64,000 nt of DNA from Bacteroidales bacterium (GCA_003142255.1 PLLO01000012.1:124001-188000), one strand, 5' to 3'; positions 40,386 to 51,592 are shown, counted from the first letter of the stretch. Notes: generated by a model from the sequence alone, not told the origin. Made by a program: numbers and translations.

Positions 40386-43232
40386 ATGAAAAATATTCTG
40401 CTGATAATCATTTCCCTTCTTATGCTCTCCTCGTGCAATCATAAGACATGGGTTCGGACAGAAAGCGGAGTTATTGTCCGTTTGAAAGATAAAACCGGTC
40501 ATGGGACAAGGTTCCTGATGCTTGAGCCGGTAAACGACAGGATCATTCACGTCATAGCTTCTCCGGGAACAAAGCCTTCTTCAGATAAAAGCCTCTGCGT
40601 CGTTGCATCTCCTTTGACAGGGGATAAGTATAATATTTCAGATTCAGGAGATACTCTTGTACTTTCGACTTCCGCCCTGAAAGCGCAGGTATCGCTCTCC
40701 ACGGGACAGGTTACCTTTATTAATCCAGACGGAAAGGTTTTGCTCGCTGAACCTGCCGGAGGAGGGAAATCATTCTCACCGATTTCAGTTGAGGGAACAT
40801 CAGGGTACACGATGCGTCAGGTCTTTGACTCACCTGATTATGAGGCATTTTACGGACTCGGACAACACCAGTCCGGCGAGTTTAACTGGAAGGGAAGGAA
40901 TGAAAGCCTCTACCAGTATAATACCAAAGTATCGGTGCCTTTCCTCATCTCAAGCCTGAATTACGGGATACTCTGGGATAATTATTCACTGACAAAGTTC
41001 GGCGATCCCCGCGAATATTCCCAGATGGATCTTTTTAAGCTGTACGACAAGCAGGGTGAAGAGGGAGCCCTGACTGCTTCATATTACAGTAACTCGGATA
41101 CGAACAAGATCTTCACTGAGAGAAAAGAATCAGCCATTGATTATGAGGATATTACTACAGTAAAGAATTTTCCACAGGGATTCCGGATGTACAACTCGGA
41201 GATCGTCTGGTCTGGTAAAATAGAACCGAAGGAAAGCGGGCTTTACCATTTCAGGTTATATTATGCAGGCTATACGAAATTGTACATCGACAATGAGCTT
41301 ATTGTTCCCGAACGCTGGAGAACAGCCTGGAATCCTACTCCATACAAATTTGAAAAGGAGCTTGAACAGGGCCAAAAATATCCGATCAGAATTGAATGGC
41401 ATCCTGATGGCGGTGTCTCTTATCTAGGACTGAAAGCATTAAGTCCGGTACCTCCGGCCGAGCAGAATGAACTGTCGCTTTGGTCGGAAATGGGTGACCA
41501 GATAGATTACTATTTTATTGCCGGGAAGGATCCTGATGAAGTAATAAGAGGTTACCGGACGCTTACAGGGAAAGCTCCTATAATGCCGAAATGGGCTTTG
41601 GGATTCTGGCAGAGCCGCGAACGCTACCACTCGCAGGATGAGCTCCTCGGTGTTGTCAAAGAATATCGCAAAAGGAATATTCCGCTCGACAATATTGTAC
41701 TCGACTGGTCCTACTGGCCTGTTGACTCATGGGGCTCTCATGAATTTGATCCCAAGTTCTTCCCTGATCCGTCCGGGATGGTTAACCAGGTACATGACCT
41801 TCACGCTAAAATTATGATTTCCGTATGGCCTAAATTTTATATGACCACAGGCCATTTCAAGGAATTCGACAGCAAGGGATGGATGTACCGGCAGGCTATA
41901 AAAGACAGTGTAAGGGACTGGATAGGAAAAGGATTTATAGGGTCATTCTATGATGCTTACAACCCCCAGGCGCGTGACCTTTTCTGGAACCAGATCAGGG
42001 AACACCTCTATACAAAGGGATTTGATGCCTGGTGGATGGATGCTTCCGAACCGGATATACTTTCCAATTCCAGCATAAGCTACAGGAAACTACTGACGAC
42101 ACCGACATTCCTTGGGCCATCGACAAAATACTTCAATACTTATGCCCTTATGAATGCAATGGCAATTTATAACGGGCAGCGTGCTGTTGATCCGGACAAA
42201 CGTGTCTTCCTTCTTACCCGTTCAGGGTTTGCTGGCCTGCAGAGGTATTCTACTGCAACCTGGAGCGGTGATATCGCAACCCGATGGGAGGATATGAAGT
42301 CCCAGATCATGGCTGGCCTGAATTATGCCATGTCAGGAATACCCTACTGGACCTTCGACATTGGTGGTTTTGAAGTTGAGGGCAGATACACAAGGGCGAA
42401 GGAAGGATCGGAAGATATGAATGAATGGAGGGAGCTTAATACGCGCTGGTACCAGTTCGGATCTTTCTGTCCTCTTTTCAGGAGTCATGGACAGTACCCG
42501 TATCGCGAGGTATTCAATATCTCCCCTGAAGGGAACCCGGCATATAATAGCATGGTGTATTATGACAAGCTGAGGTATTACCTCATGCCATATACTTATT
42601 CGCTGGCAGGACTTACTTATTTCAACGATTATACAATCATGCGCGCCATGGTGATGGATTTCGGCAATGACCAGAGTGTTGAAAATACCGGAGACCAGTA
42701 TATGTTTGGTCCGTCGCTGCTGGTGGCTCCTGTTTATACATACAAGGCACGAACACGCGAAGTTACATTTCCTTCAGCTTGCGGATGGTATGATTTTTAT
42801 ACCGGAAAATATATAAAGGGAGGGCAGAGGATTGATGTGGCTGCACCCTTTGAACATATGCCGTTATTTGTAAAAGAGGGTTCAATAATACCCATTGGTC
42901 CTGCAATTCAGTATACCGATGAAAAGCCTGCTGATCCGATTATATTGTACGTTTACACCGGAAGAGATTGCGCATTTACCCTTTATGAGGATGAAGGAAT
43001 AAATTACAATTATGAGAAGGGTGCCTGTAGCACCATCAGGTTCAGTTATGACAATGTTGCTGGCAATCTTATAATTGGTGAACGAAAAGGCGAATTCAGT
43101 GGAATGCTGAAATCGAGAACATTCAGGATTATATGGGTAAGTGAAGAACATCCGGTTCCATTTAATCCTGAAGCAGCTCCGGCTGAAAATGTAAAATATG
43201 ACGGCAGCCCGATGATAGTTCAAAAAAAGTAA
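40386..43232 (+). CDS. GH31 alpha-xylosidase/alpha-glucosidase with inserted PA14 domain, lipoprotein
   Basis: YEAFYGLGQHQSGEFNWKGR; PA14-like SGLYHFRLYYAGYTKLYIDNELI; IVLDWSYWPVDSWGSHEFDP; AWWMDASEPD catalytic Asp. Confidence 0.93.
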   Translation: MKNILLIIISLLMLSSCNHKTWVRTESGVIVRLKDKTGHGTRFLMLEPVNDRIIHVIASPGTKPSSDKSLCVVASPLTGDKYNISDSGDTLVLSTSALKAQVSLSTGQVTFINPDGKVLLAEPAGGGKSFSPISVEGTSGYTMRQVFDSPDYEAFYGLGQHQSGEFNWKGRNESLYQYNTKVSVPFLISSLNYGILWDNYSLTKFGDPREYSQMDLFKLYDKQGEEGALTASYYSNSDTNKIFTERKESAIDYEDITTVKNFPQGFRMYNSEIVWSGKIEPKESGLYHFRLYYAGYTKLYIDNELIVPERWRTAWNPTPYKFEKELEQGQKYPIRIEWHPDGGVSYLGLKALSPVPPAEQNELSLWSEMGDQIDYYFIAGKDPDEVIRGYRTLTGKAPIMPKWALGFWQSRERYHSQDELLGVVKEYRKRNIPLDNIVLDWSYWPVDSWGSHEFDPKFFPDPSGMVNQVHDLHAKIMISVWPKFYMTTGHFKEFDSKGWMYRQAIKDSVRDWIGKGFIGSFYDAYNPQARDLFWNQIREHLYTKGFDAWWMDASEPDILSNSSISYRKLLTTPTFLGPSTKYFNTYALMNAMAIYNGQRAVDPDKRVFLLTRSGFAGLQRYSTATWSGDIATRWEDMKSQIMAGLNYAMSGIPYWTFDIGGFEVEGRYTRAKEGSEDMNEWRELNTRWYQFGSFCPLFRSHGQYPYREVFNISPEGNPAYNSMVYYDKLRYYLMPYTYSLAGLTYFNDYTIMRAMVMDFGNDQSVENTGDQYMFGPSLLVAPVYTYKARTREVTFPSACGWYDFYTGKYIKGGQRIDVAAPFEHMPLFVKEGSIIPIGPAIQYTDEKPADPIILYVYTGRDCAFTLYEDEGINYNYEKGACSTIRFSYDNVAGNLIIGERKGEFSGMLKSRTFRIIWVSEEHPVPFNPEAAPAENVKYDGSPMIVQKK

Positions 43233-43305
43233 AATGACATCCTGATTTCTAAAATAAATATACCGGTTCACTAATAATGACATCAAACTTTAAAATGTTA
43301 TACCA

Positions 43306-45315
43306 ATGAAAAAAGCAACTATTCTTCTATTGTTTGTCATGCTGTTTTCTGCATGCCATAACGGGCCATCCAAGCTGAGGCTTCCATCAATTTTGAGCGA
43401 TAATATGCTTTTGCAGCAAAAAACTGATGCTCTGATCTGGGGAAAAGCTAACCCCGGACAGAAGATTACCATTACCCCGTCGTGGGGCGCAGAGGCAGCA
43501 GTTAAGACAGGCAAGGATGGGAAGTGGTCGGTTAATATTCCTACACCCGAAGCCGGAGGACCGTATACCATTGTTATTAATACAGCTGATACGACAATTT
43601 CAATTGGTAATATTCTTGTAGGTGAGGTTTGGGTATGCTCAGGACAGTCGAATATGGAGATGCCGATTCAGGGATGGCCTCCCCGCGATACTATAATGCA
43701 TTCGGTAAAGACAATTGCGAATGCTGCATTGCCCAACTTAAGGCTTTTCACCGTAACCAGGAAAGTATCTTCCTCTCCGCTTGACGATTGCACAGGTAAA
43801 TGGGAAGTATGTAACCCGGATAATGTAAGACCGTTCAGCGCCACTGCTTTATTTTTTGGTAAAAAGCTTTATGAGAAGCTGAACGTTCCGGTAGGTTTGA
43901 TAGAAACAGCATGGGGAGGAACCCCATCAGAGGCATGGACATCGTCAGACGCACTTACTGCCGGTGGGGAATTTATAAAGGAAATGAATGCGATGAAGGA
44001 AGCAGAACCGCTGGTAGCAAAGTATCAGGAATTCCTGCAGTCGCACCGGACAGTAGCGGTTAAACCTGCTGGTGATGACCAATGGAAGGCGCTCGGTCTT
44101 GGCGATGAAGGAGCAGCAGCACCTGAATTCAATGACTCTTCATGGCCATCAATGAAGCTACCTGCCAAATTCGAGGATGCCACCGGTGATCTTGACGGTG
44201 TAGTATGGTTTCGGAAAGTCGTAAATATCCCTGCATCACTGGCAGGGAAGGATCTGATACTATCCCTTGGCCCTATCGATGATATGGATTGTGCCTGGTT
44301 TAATGGCCTGCTCGTCGGTGCAACCGAAACAAGCGGTTTTTACCAGACAGACAGGAATTATATTGTACCCGGTGCTTCCGTAAAAGAGGGTGCCGGCACA
44401 ATCGCTGTGAGAGTTCTTGATAATGGTGGCGGCGGAGGAATCTGGGGTGCTCCGGGATCAATGAAGATTACTGCCAAAGCAGGAAAGGAAGCACCCATTG
44501 ATATTAGCGGTGAATGGAAATACCAGGTTTCGGCTGAACTCACAGGCAACAAGTTCTACATTTTCGACATGACAAAAAATGAGTATGCCGGAATAAAGAA
44601 GCCAATGGCACTGGGACCCTATTCACCATCGACGCTCTTCAACGGTATGATAAACCCGATAGTGAATTACAGGATCAAGGGAGCAATATGGTACCAGGGT
44701 GAAGCAAATGTTGGTCGTGCTGACCAGTATGCAAAGATCTTTCCAATGATGATTGAGAACTGGAGAGATTCCTGGAAAGAGAAGGATTTCCCTTTCTACT
44801 TTGTACAGATTGCACCTTATGTTTATTCGGGTATCGATTCCACTGAGTCCGTCCTGCTGCGCGAAGCTCAGGCAAAATCGCTTTCCACCCCGAATACCGG
44901 AATGGTTGTTACACTTGACATTGCAACTGTTATGAATATTCATCCTCCTTATAAGATGGAGGTGGGTGATCGGCTTGCTGCTCTGGCTCTCAACAATGAT
45001 TATGGGATTAAGACACCATGTGCCGGACCGGTTTATAAATCGATGGTAACTGACGGCAAAGTAATTAAGGTGCATTTTGACAACACAGGATCAGCCCTGG
45101 TATCAAAAAATGACTTGATTCCTGAGTTCGAAATTGCAGGAAAAGATGGAGCATTTGTAAGCGCAGTTGCAAAGATTGTCAATAATGAAGTCTGGGTATC
45201 TTCACCTAAAGTACAGGAACCGGCTCTTGTCAGATACTGCTGGAGAAACGGAGCTATCGGCACACTTTTCAACAGCGATGGTTTACCGGCATCAGAATTC
45301 TCGGCAGGCAAATGA
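43306..45315 (+). CDS. Sialate O-acetylesterase-like SGNH esterase, exported
   Basis: LPSILSDNMLLQQ, GEVWVCSGQSNMEMP, GLIETAWGGTPSEAW, GAIWYQGEANVGRADQY. Confidence 0.9.
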   Translation: MKKATILLLFVMLFSACHNGPSKLRLPSILSDNMLLQQKTDALIWGKANPGQKITITPSWGAEAAVKTGKDGKWSVNIPTPEAGGPYTIVINTADTTISIGNILVGEVWVCSGQSNMEMPIQGWPPRDTIMHSVKTIANAALPNLRLFTVTRKVSSSPLDDCTGKWEVCNPDNVRPFSATALFFGKKLYEKLNVPVGLIETAWGGTPSEAWTSSDALTAGGEFIKEMNAMKEAEPLVAKYQEFLQSHRTVAVKPAGDDQWKALGLGDEGAAAPEFNDSSWPSMKLPAKFEDATGDLDGVVWFRKVVNIPASLAGKDLILSLGPIDDMDCAWFNGLLVGATETSGFYQTDRNYIVPGASVKEGAGTIAVRVLDNGGGGGIWGAPGSMKITAKAGKEAPIDISGEWKYQVSAELTGNKFYIFDMTKNEYAGIKKPMALGPYSPSTLFNGMINPIVNYRIKGAIWYQGEANVGRADQYAKIFPMMIENWRDSWKEKDFPFYFVQIAPYVYSGIDSTESVLLREAQAKSLSTPNTGMVVTLDIATVMNIHPPYKMEVGDRLAALALNNDYGIKTPCAGPVYKSMVTDGKVIKVHFDNTGSALVSKNDLIPEFEIAGKDGAFVSAVAKIVNNEVWVSSPKVQEPALVRYCWRNGAIGTLFNSDGLPASEFSAGK

Positions 45316-45332
45316 CAAGATATTTATTTTGA

Positions 45333-45392
45333 TAACCCCCTTCCAGGTTTCCCCCGTGGGGGAATCCCGAGTACTCGGGAGGGATGAGGGTG
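45333..45392. repeat. Multi-hairpin intergenic repeat (AACCCCCTTCCAGG-TTTCCCCCGTGGGGGAA-TCCCGAGTACTCGGGA-GGGATGAGGGT)
   Basis: Two consecutive perfect hairpins between flanking arms; same layout as 12067-12144. Confidence 0.75.
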
Positions 45393-45451
45393 ATCTAAGA
45401 TAAAATTGATGCAATATTCATGATTACTGATACTTATTAAATTTAATCAAA

Positions 45452-46582
45452 ATGAAACAAATCCGGTTCTTATCATTAACCCTTCTTGGAGCAGCTTTTA
45501 TTTTCGGTGGCTGCAATCAGGGAGCAAAAAACAAATCAATGATTCAAAAGGAATTAATTGGCACTTATAAGGGTAAGGAAGTATATCAGATGACCCTTAA
45601 AAACAAGTCAGGCAATGTGATCAGACTTACTAACTTCGGAGCAAGGATTACATGGATTGAAGTTCCTGACAAAAATGGCGCCAGGGAAAACGTCGCTTTC
45701 GGCTTTGATACTTTTGACGGTATGATCAAGGGTGATCCCTATTTTGGAGCAGTGGTCGGAAGGTATGCCAACAGGATAGCCAGGGGAAAATTCTCCCTCG
45801 ACGGTGTTGGATATTCTCTTGCTCTGAACAACGGTCCCAATTCATTGCACGGCGGACCCGGAGGATGGCACAGCGTGGTTTGGGAATCGGAAATAATTAA
45901 AAATGCAGAATTCCCGACAGTTAAGTTCAGCTACAAGAGCCCCGATATGGAGGAAGGGTACCCCGGGAATATGAATATTGAGGTTACCTACACCTGGAAC
46001 GACAAAAATGAGATAGTGATTGATTATGCCTGTACCACTGATAAGAAAACAGTGCTCAACATAACAAACCACGCTTATTTTAACCTGCATGGAGCTGGTA
46101 ATGGCAATATTCTTGACCATCAGCTGGTTATTAAGGCATCAGGTTTTGTTCCCGTCGATTCGACTTTAATACCGACAGGGGAAATCAGACCGGTGGCAGG
46201 AACCCCGTTCGATTTTACCACTCCTCATACTGTTGGTGAAAGAATTGCTGAAAACTATGATCAGCTTATTTATGGCAAAGGATATGATCATACATTTGTA
46301 CTTGATAATAAAGAGGAAGTCGACGCTTCAGTGTATGAACCGGTAAGCGGCCGCCTGATGGAAGTCATCTCAGATCAGCCGGGTGTTCAGTTCTACTGCG
46401 GCAATTTTCTCGATGGAAGCAAGATAGGACATGGCGGGAAGCCTTACATCTACAGGTCAGGCCTCTGTCTCGAAACAGGGCACTTTCCTGACAGCCCAAA
46501 CCATCCTGATTTTCCGTCGACGGTTTTGAATCCGGGTGAGACTTTTAAGTCACAGACTATTTATAGGTTCTCTGTTAAATAA
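45452..46582 (+). CDS. galM: Aldose 1-epimerase, lipoprotein
   Basis: GARITWIEVPDKNG, VVGRYANRIARGKFSLDG, NGPNSLHGGPGGWHSVVW, LNITNHAYFNLHG. Confidence 0.93.
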   Translation: MKQIRFLSLTLLGAAFIFGGCNQGAKNKSMIQKELIGTYKGKEVYQMTLKNKSGNVIRLTNFGARITWIEVPDKNGARENVAFGFDTFDGMIKGDPYFGAVVGRYANRIARGKFSLDGVGYSLALNNGPNSLHGGPGGWHSVVWESEIIKNAEFPTVKFSYKSPDMEEGYPGNMNIEVTYTWNDKNEIVIDYACTTDKKTVLNITNHAYFNLHGAGNGNILDHQLVIKASGFVPVDSTLIPTGEIRPVAGTPFDFTTPHTVGERIAENYDQLIYGKGYDHTFVLDNKEEVDASVYEPVSGRLMEVISDQPGVQFYCGNFLDGSKIGHGGKPYIYRSGLCLETGHFPDSPNHPDFPSTVLNPGETFKSQTIYRFSVK

Positions 46583-46633
46583 TTAACAAACATTCCCCGA
46601 AAATCATGTAATTCAATATTAATTACAATCAAA

Positions 46634-48076
46634 ATGGCAGAAAAAATTTCTATGAGGGAAAAAATCGGCTTCAGTCTCGGTGACGGCGCCGCAAATTTTA
46701 TCTTTCAGACAATGATGCTGCTCCAGCTCAGCTTCTATACCGATTCGTTCGGTATTTCGGCTGGTGCAGCTGCCCTTCTCTTTCTTGTGGCTAGGCTATG
46801 GGGAGCGGTTGCTGACCCTCTGATGGGTGTCATCGCTGACCGTACAGATACCCGCTGGGGGAAGTTCCGTCCGTGGATCCTCTGGACAGCTATCCCTTTC
46901 GGAATTATAGGCTTTCTGGCATTTACCACACCACACTTTGGAGCATCAGGCAAAATAATGTATGCCTATATAACATATATCCTGCTGCTTACAGTTTATT
47001 CTGCAAATAATATTCCCTATTCTGCGCTCAGCGGTGTGATTACCGGGGATATGGTGCAGCGGACAAGTCTTTCATCGGTGAGATTCATTGTCGTTACCCT
47101 GGCAACTATTGCTATACAGGGTTTTGCCCTTCCAATGGTTAACCATTTCGGTCAGGGGAACAGCGCCAAAGGATACCAGGTTACCATGGGTATTTTCTGC
47201 GTACTGGCTGTTCTGTTCTTCATAATAACATTCCTTTCAACTAAGGAGAGAATAAAACCAGATCCAAAGCAAAAAACATCGCTTAAGCAGGATATTTCGG
47301 ACCTTCTGAAAAACAAACCATGGGTAATAATGTTCCTGGTGTTTATTTTTATGTTTATCTTCCTTGCCATCAGAAACGGGATCCTTCTCTATTTCTTCAA
47401 ATACTACCTCGACAAGGAGAGCATGATATCTTTCCTTGGAGGACTGGATAAAGGACTCTTTGGCCTGCTCGGCAAGATCAGTATGATTGGTGCCAATGCC
47501 GACATTGCAGGCAACACCTTCAGTATCATAAATATATTCAGCCAGCTGGCTGCAATTCTGGGAATCATATTATCAAAAAATCTGGCTGCTCGTTTTGGCA
47601 AAAGAGATGTATTTAAGGGCGCATTGATCATGGCCACTGTTGTAACGGCATTGTTTTTCTTCATTGGTCCGAAGGCAATCGTTCTGACTCTTGTTTTACA
47701 GATCATCTTTAATTTCATCTGGGGCGTCTCAATGCCTCTGCCGTGGGCAATGATGGCTGATGTTGCCGATTTCTCGGAATGGAAAAACAACCGCAGGGCG
47801 ACAGCCATTGTATTCGCGGGTATTATGATCGGGCTGAAGGTCGGTCTCGCTATCGGAGGTGCAATATCAGGTGTTCTTCTGAGCTTGTACGGGTATGTTG
47901 CAAATGCCGTTCAGACACCACATACAATTTCTGGCATACGTCTTATAACCAGCATTTATCCTGCAGTTTTCCTGGGCATCGGAATAATAGTTCTGATGTT
48001 TTATAGCATAAATAAGAAAACTGAGTTCCAGATGCAGGATGAGCTTGCAGAACGCAGGAAAGCATACAGCAATTAA
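46634..48076 (+). CDS. GPH-family glycoside:cation symporter (MFS)
   Basis: KIGFSLGDGAANFIFQ; DPLMGVIADRTDTRWGKFRPWILW; NNIPYSALSGVITGD. Confidence 0.92.
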   Translation: MAEKISMREKIGFSLGDGAANFIFQTMMLLQLSFYTDSFGISAGAAALLFLVARLWGAVADPLMGVIADRTDTRWGKFRPWILWTAIPFGIIGFLAFTTPHFGASGKIMYAYITYILLLTVYSANNIPYSALSGVITGDMVQRTSLSSVRFIVVTLATIAIQGFALPMVNHFGQGNSAKGYQVTMGIFCVLAVLFFIITFLSTKERIKPDPKQKTSLKQDISDLLKNKPWVIMFLVFIFMFIFLAIRNGILLYFFKYYLDKESMISFLGGLDKGLFGLLGKISMIGANADIAGNTFSIINIFSQLAAILGIILSKNLAARFGKRDVFKGALIMATVVTALFFFIGPKAIVLTLVLQIIFNFIWGVSMPLPWAMMADVADFSEWKNNRRATAIVFAGIMIGLKVGLAIGGAISGVLLSLYGYVANAVQTPHTISGIRLITSIYPAVFLGIGIIVLMFYSINKKTEFQMQDELAERRKAYSN

Positions 48077-48098
48077 TAATAATATATTCTATCAGGCA

Positions 48099-50405
48099 AT
48101 GGCTGAGAAAAAACAAAATAGAAAAAGTACCGGGCAGGCACTTAAAAATGCCCCTTACAAAAATCCAAAACTTCCGGTTTCCGCAAGAGTTAAGGATCTA
48201 CTGTCAAGAATGACAATTGACGAAAAAGTTGCCCAGCTAATGGGGTTATGGAATGGAGGAGTTGAGGATTTCAACGATGAGTTTCTTAATGATCCCGGGA
48301 AGATGAAAATCACTTTCGGCAAAAGTGCGAACTCAGTACACCCGGCTTTCTGGCCTCTTAAGGAAACTGTTGAGCAGCGTAACAAGATCCAGAAGTATTG
48401 TACTGAAAAAACGCGCCTTGGCATACCTGTTATGTTTGTCGATGAAGGTCAGCATGGCATGATGCGTCGCGAGGTAACGGCATTTCCGCAGGCAATTGGG
48501 CTTGCGTGCTCCTGGGATCCGGAGCTTTTTGAAAAAGTGTATGCGACTGTCGCCAGGGAGATGCGCTCAAGAGGTACGCACCATGCCCTGACACCCGTGA
48601 TAGATGTATGCCGTGAACCAAGATGGGGCAGGGTGGAAGAGACATACGGAGAGGACCCCTATCTTAATGGCATGCTTGGCTGTGCAGCCGTCAAAGGACT
48701 CCAGGGATCATCTGACGGGAAAATTGCTCCTGATCATGTGGCTGCTACACTCAAGCATTTTACCGGCCATGGCCAGTCAGAAGGCGGTCAGAACCAGGGT
48801 CCTGCCAACTATTCACTGAGAGTTCTCCGCGATTACCATATGCCGCCCTTTAAAATGTGCATAGACAATGTTAAGCCGGCCAGTGTTATGCCTTCATATA
48901 ACGAAGTTGATGGAGTGCCATCACATGCCAATAAATGGCTTCTTAAGGATGTATTGCGGAAAGAATGGAAATACAAGGGGATGATTGTGTCGGATTATTA
49001 TGGTGTTGATCAGCTCTTTAATAAGCATTATGTCGCAGAGGATATGAAGAAAGCTGCGGAAATTGGCTTCAATAGCGGGGTGCAGTATGAATTCCCTCAG
49101 GCAAACTGTTACAAATTTCTTCCGGAGCTTATAAAGGAAGGTAAAATTGATCTGGCCGAAATAAATAATGCAGTATCGCAGGTGCTTGAACTTAAATTCA
49201 GGCTCGGCCTCTTTGAAAATCCATATGTAGATCTTGAAAGGGCAGTAAAGATAAGCAAGGATCCTGCTTCGGAAGAGCTTGCCCTTAAAGCTGCTCGCGA
49301 ATCAATAGTACTTCTGAAAAATGATGGATTGTTACCGTTGAAAAAGAATAAATACAGGAAAATTGCCGTGATCGGGCCATGTGCAAAAGATGTCTTTCTC
49401 GGCGGTTATGCCGGAGAACCCTATCATAAGGTGAGCTTGTATGACGGAATAGAAAGCAAGGTCGGATCCAAGACTGAAGTCATATTTGCCCAGGGCTGTA
49501 AGCTGACAACCAATGCAACTATCCCCTTCTTTAACTGGAAGCTAGACGAAATAAAATTTCCATCACCTGAAGAAAACAGGGAGCTGATAAAACAGGCCGT
49601 GGGTGTTGCAAAAAAAGCTGATCTGGTTATCCTCGCCATAGGTGAAAATGAACATCTTTGCCGGGAGGCATGGGCAAAAACACATATTGGCGACAATATG
49701 ACTCTTGATCTTTTTGGTCAGCAGGATGAACTTGTCAGGGCAATCGTTGACCTTAGGAAGCCGGTTGTGGTTTATCTTATGAACGGCAGACCTCTTTCAA
49801 TAAATTATATTGAGCAAAATGTTCCTGCAATAATCGAGGGCTGGTATATGGGTCAGGATACCGGTAAAGCAGCAGCCGATATAATTTTTGGTGACGTCAA
49901 TCCCTCCGGTAAGCTTACAATCACTGTCCCCAAATCGGCCGGACAACTGCCCATGTACTATAATTTCAAACCCAGTGCCCAGATAAATGAATATTTATCA
50001 ATGGATAACAAACCGCTGTATTATTTCGGTTACGGATTGAGCTATACCAAGTTCCGGTTTGCCAACCTTCGCCTTGACAAAGGGAAGATCAGGCTTAATG
50101 GTTCTTTGAAGGTGAAGGTCGAAGTAACCAATACCGGTAAAACTGAAGGCGATGAAATAGTTCAGCTGTACATACGCGATAAGGTCAGTTCCGTGACGCG
50201 TCCAGTGAAAGAGCTCAGGGGATTCAGGCGAATCTCACTGAAGCCCACAGAAACGAAAGCCGTCACTTTTGAAATAACACCGGAGCACCTGGCATTTCAT
50301 GACATCAACATGAAATACGTTGTGGAGCCCGGCGATTTCGAGGTAATGGTAGGAAATTCCTCAAGGGACGAAGACCTGCTGAAAACTACCTTAACGGTTA
50401 GCTGA
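48099..50405 (+). CDS. GH3 beta-glucosidase/beta-xylosidase
   Basis: ORF 48039-50405; likely start ATG 48099 (MAEKKQNRKS) just after the MFS stop; VMPSYNEVDGVPSHANKWLLKDVLRKEWKYKGMIVSDYYGVDQL; C-terminal Fn3-like domain. Confidence 0.93.
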   Translation: MAEKKQNRKSTGQALKNAPYKNPKLPVSARVKDLLSRMTIDEKVAQLMGLWNGGVEDFNDEFLNDPGKMKITFGKSANSVHPAFWPLKETVEQRNKIQKYCTEKTRLGIPVMFVDEGQHGMMRREVTAFPQAIGLACSWDPELFEKVYATVAREMRSRGTHHALTPVIDVCREPRWGRVEETYGEDPYLNGMLGCAAVKGLQGSSDGKIAPDHVAATLKHFTGHGQSEGGQNQGPANYSLRVLRDYHMPPFKMCIDNVKPASVMPSYNEVDGVPSHANKWLLKDVLRKEWKYKGMIVSDYYGVDQLFNKHYVAEDMKKAAEIGFNSGVQYEFPQANCYKFLPELIKEGKIDLAEINNAVSQVLELKFRLGLFENPYVDLERAVKISKDPASEELALKAARESIVLLKNDGLLPLKKNKYRKIAVIGPCAKDVFLGGYAGEPYHKVSLYDGIESKVGSKTEVIFAQGCKLTTNATIPFFNWKLDEIKFPSPEENRELIKQAVGVAKKADLVILAIGENEHLCREAWAKTHIGDNMTLDLFGQQDELVRAIVDLRKPVVVYLMNGRPLSINYIEQNVPAIIEGWYMGQDTGKAAADIIFGDVNPSGKLTITVPKSAGQLPMYYNFKPSAQINEYLSMDNKPLYYFGYGLSYTKFRFANLRLDKGKIRLNGSLKVKVEVTNTGKTEGDEIVQLYIRDKVSSVTRPVKELRGFRRISLKPTETKAVTFEITPEHLAFHDINMKYVVEPGDFEVMVGNSSRDEDLLKTTLTVS

Positions 50406-50413
50406 TCTTTACC

Positions 50414-51592
50414 TTATTTCTTTATCAGGCGATATACCTTTACTGTGTGGGGAGCGAGGTCAGTATTGACTGATGTCTCCTTGAGTACAAGGTCTTTATG
50501 TTCCCAGAGATCTCTTACACGGTAATTTTCAATGGGCAATGATGCTGAACCTGACCTCCGGCCGGCGTTTGCTTTTGCAAGCAGCGAAAAATCAACAAGG
50601 ACAGTTTTCTTTTCATCACTCTTGTTGAGGAGGCATATTGCCTTTTCGTCGTTTGCCAGCGGTTTCAGCCATATCTGGTAATCGCCATTGTCGCGGTAAC
50701 AGATTGCCTGGCGACCCAATGAATCCTGGTTAAGTGTGATGACCTCTTTATTCATGAGGATCGATTTTGTTTCCGGAGACATATTCTGAAGATCATTTCC
50801 AGCCATCAATGGGCTTGCAAGCATGCACCACAGGGTGAAGTGGGTCTTGTATTCTTCAGTAGTCATCCCTCCGTTGCCTACCTCGAGCATATCAGGATCG
50901 TTCCACTTGCCCGGGCCTGCATACCTGGAAAGATCTTTCTGCTGGTTAAAGATGTTTATCATGCTGTTCCATGAGTCGTTTATATCACCTGTTGTGCGCC
51001 AGAGATTACCAACAGCCCCCGCCCATTCCCATGGTTTACTGTTACCCCATTCACACAGGCTGAAAACTATTGGTCTTCCTGCTGTGTAAAGGGCATCGCG
51101 CATGTTTGTATATGAAGATTTTGCGTCCTGGGTGGTTGTATTACACCAGTCATATTTTAAATAATCGACACCATAACTGGCATAAGTGCGTGCATCCTGG
51201 TACTCATGACCAAGCCCTCCGGGACGCCCCTGGCATGTTGCCTTGCCTGCACATGAATAGATGCCGAATTTAAGTCCTTTCGAATGGATATAATCAGCAA
51301 CATATTTCATCCCGTGGGGGAAGCGATCCTTATCGGCTACTATCTCGCCATTCTCATCGCGTGCTATCTGCCAGCAATCATCAATAACGATATACTCGTA
51401 CCCGGCATCTTTCATTCCGCTGCTTACCATGGCATCGGCCATCTGCATTATAAGAATCTCACTGACATCACAATTGAATTTATTCCAGCTATTCCATCCC
51501 ATAGGAGGAGTTTTGGCCAGCTGGTCAAACTTCTGGGCAGGGCAGTTTAAGAACAACAAGAGAGCAGCAAGTAACAGGAAATATTTTTTCAT
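50414..51592 (-). CDS. GH27 alpha-galactosidase, exported
   Basis: LAKTPPMGWNSWNKFNCDVSE, YIVIDDCWQ, LKFGIYSCAGKATCQGRPGG, DYLKYDWCN, WNDPDMLEVGNGGMT. Confidence 0.95.
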   Translation of the reverse strand: MKKYFLLLAALLLFLNCPAQKFDQLAKTPPMGWNSWNKFNCDVSEILIMQMADAMVSSGMKDAGYEYIVIDDCWQIARDENGEIVADKDRFPHGMKYVADYIHSKGLKFGIYSCAGKATCQGRPGGLGHEYQDARTYASYGVDYLKYDWCNTTTQDAKSSYTNMRDALYTAGRPIVFSLCEWGNSKPWEWAGAVGNLWRTTGDINDSWNSMINIFNQQKDLSRYAGPGKWNDPDMLEVGNGGMTTEEYKTHFTLWCMLASPLMAGNDLQNMSPETKSILMNKEVITLNQDSLGRQAICYRDNGDYQIWLKPLANDEKAICLLNKSDEKKTVLVDFSLLAKANAGRRSGSASLPIENYRVRDLWEHKDLVLKETSVNTDLAPHTVKVYRLIKK

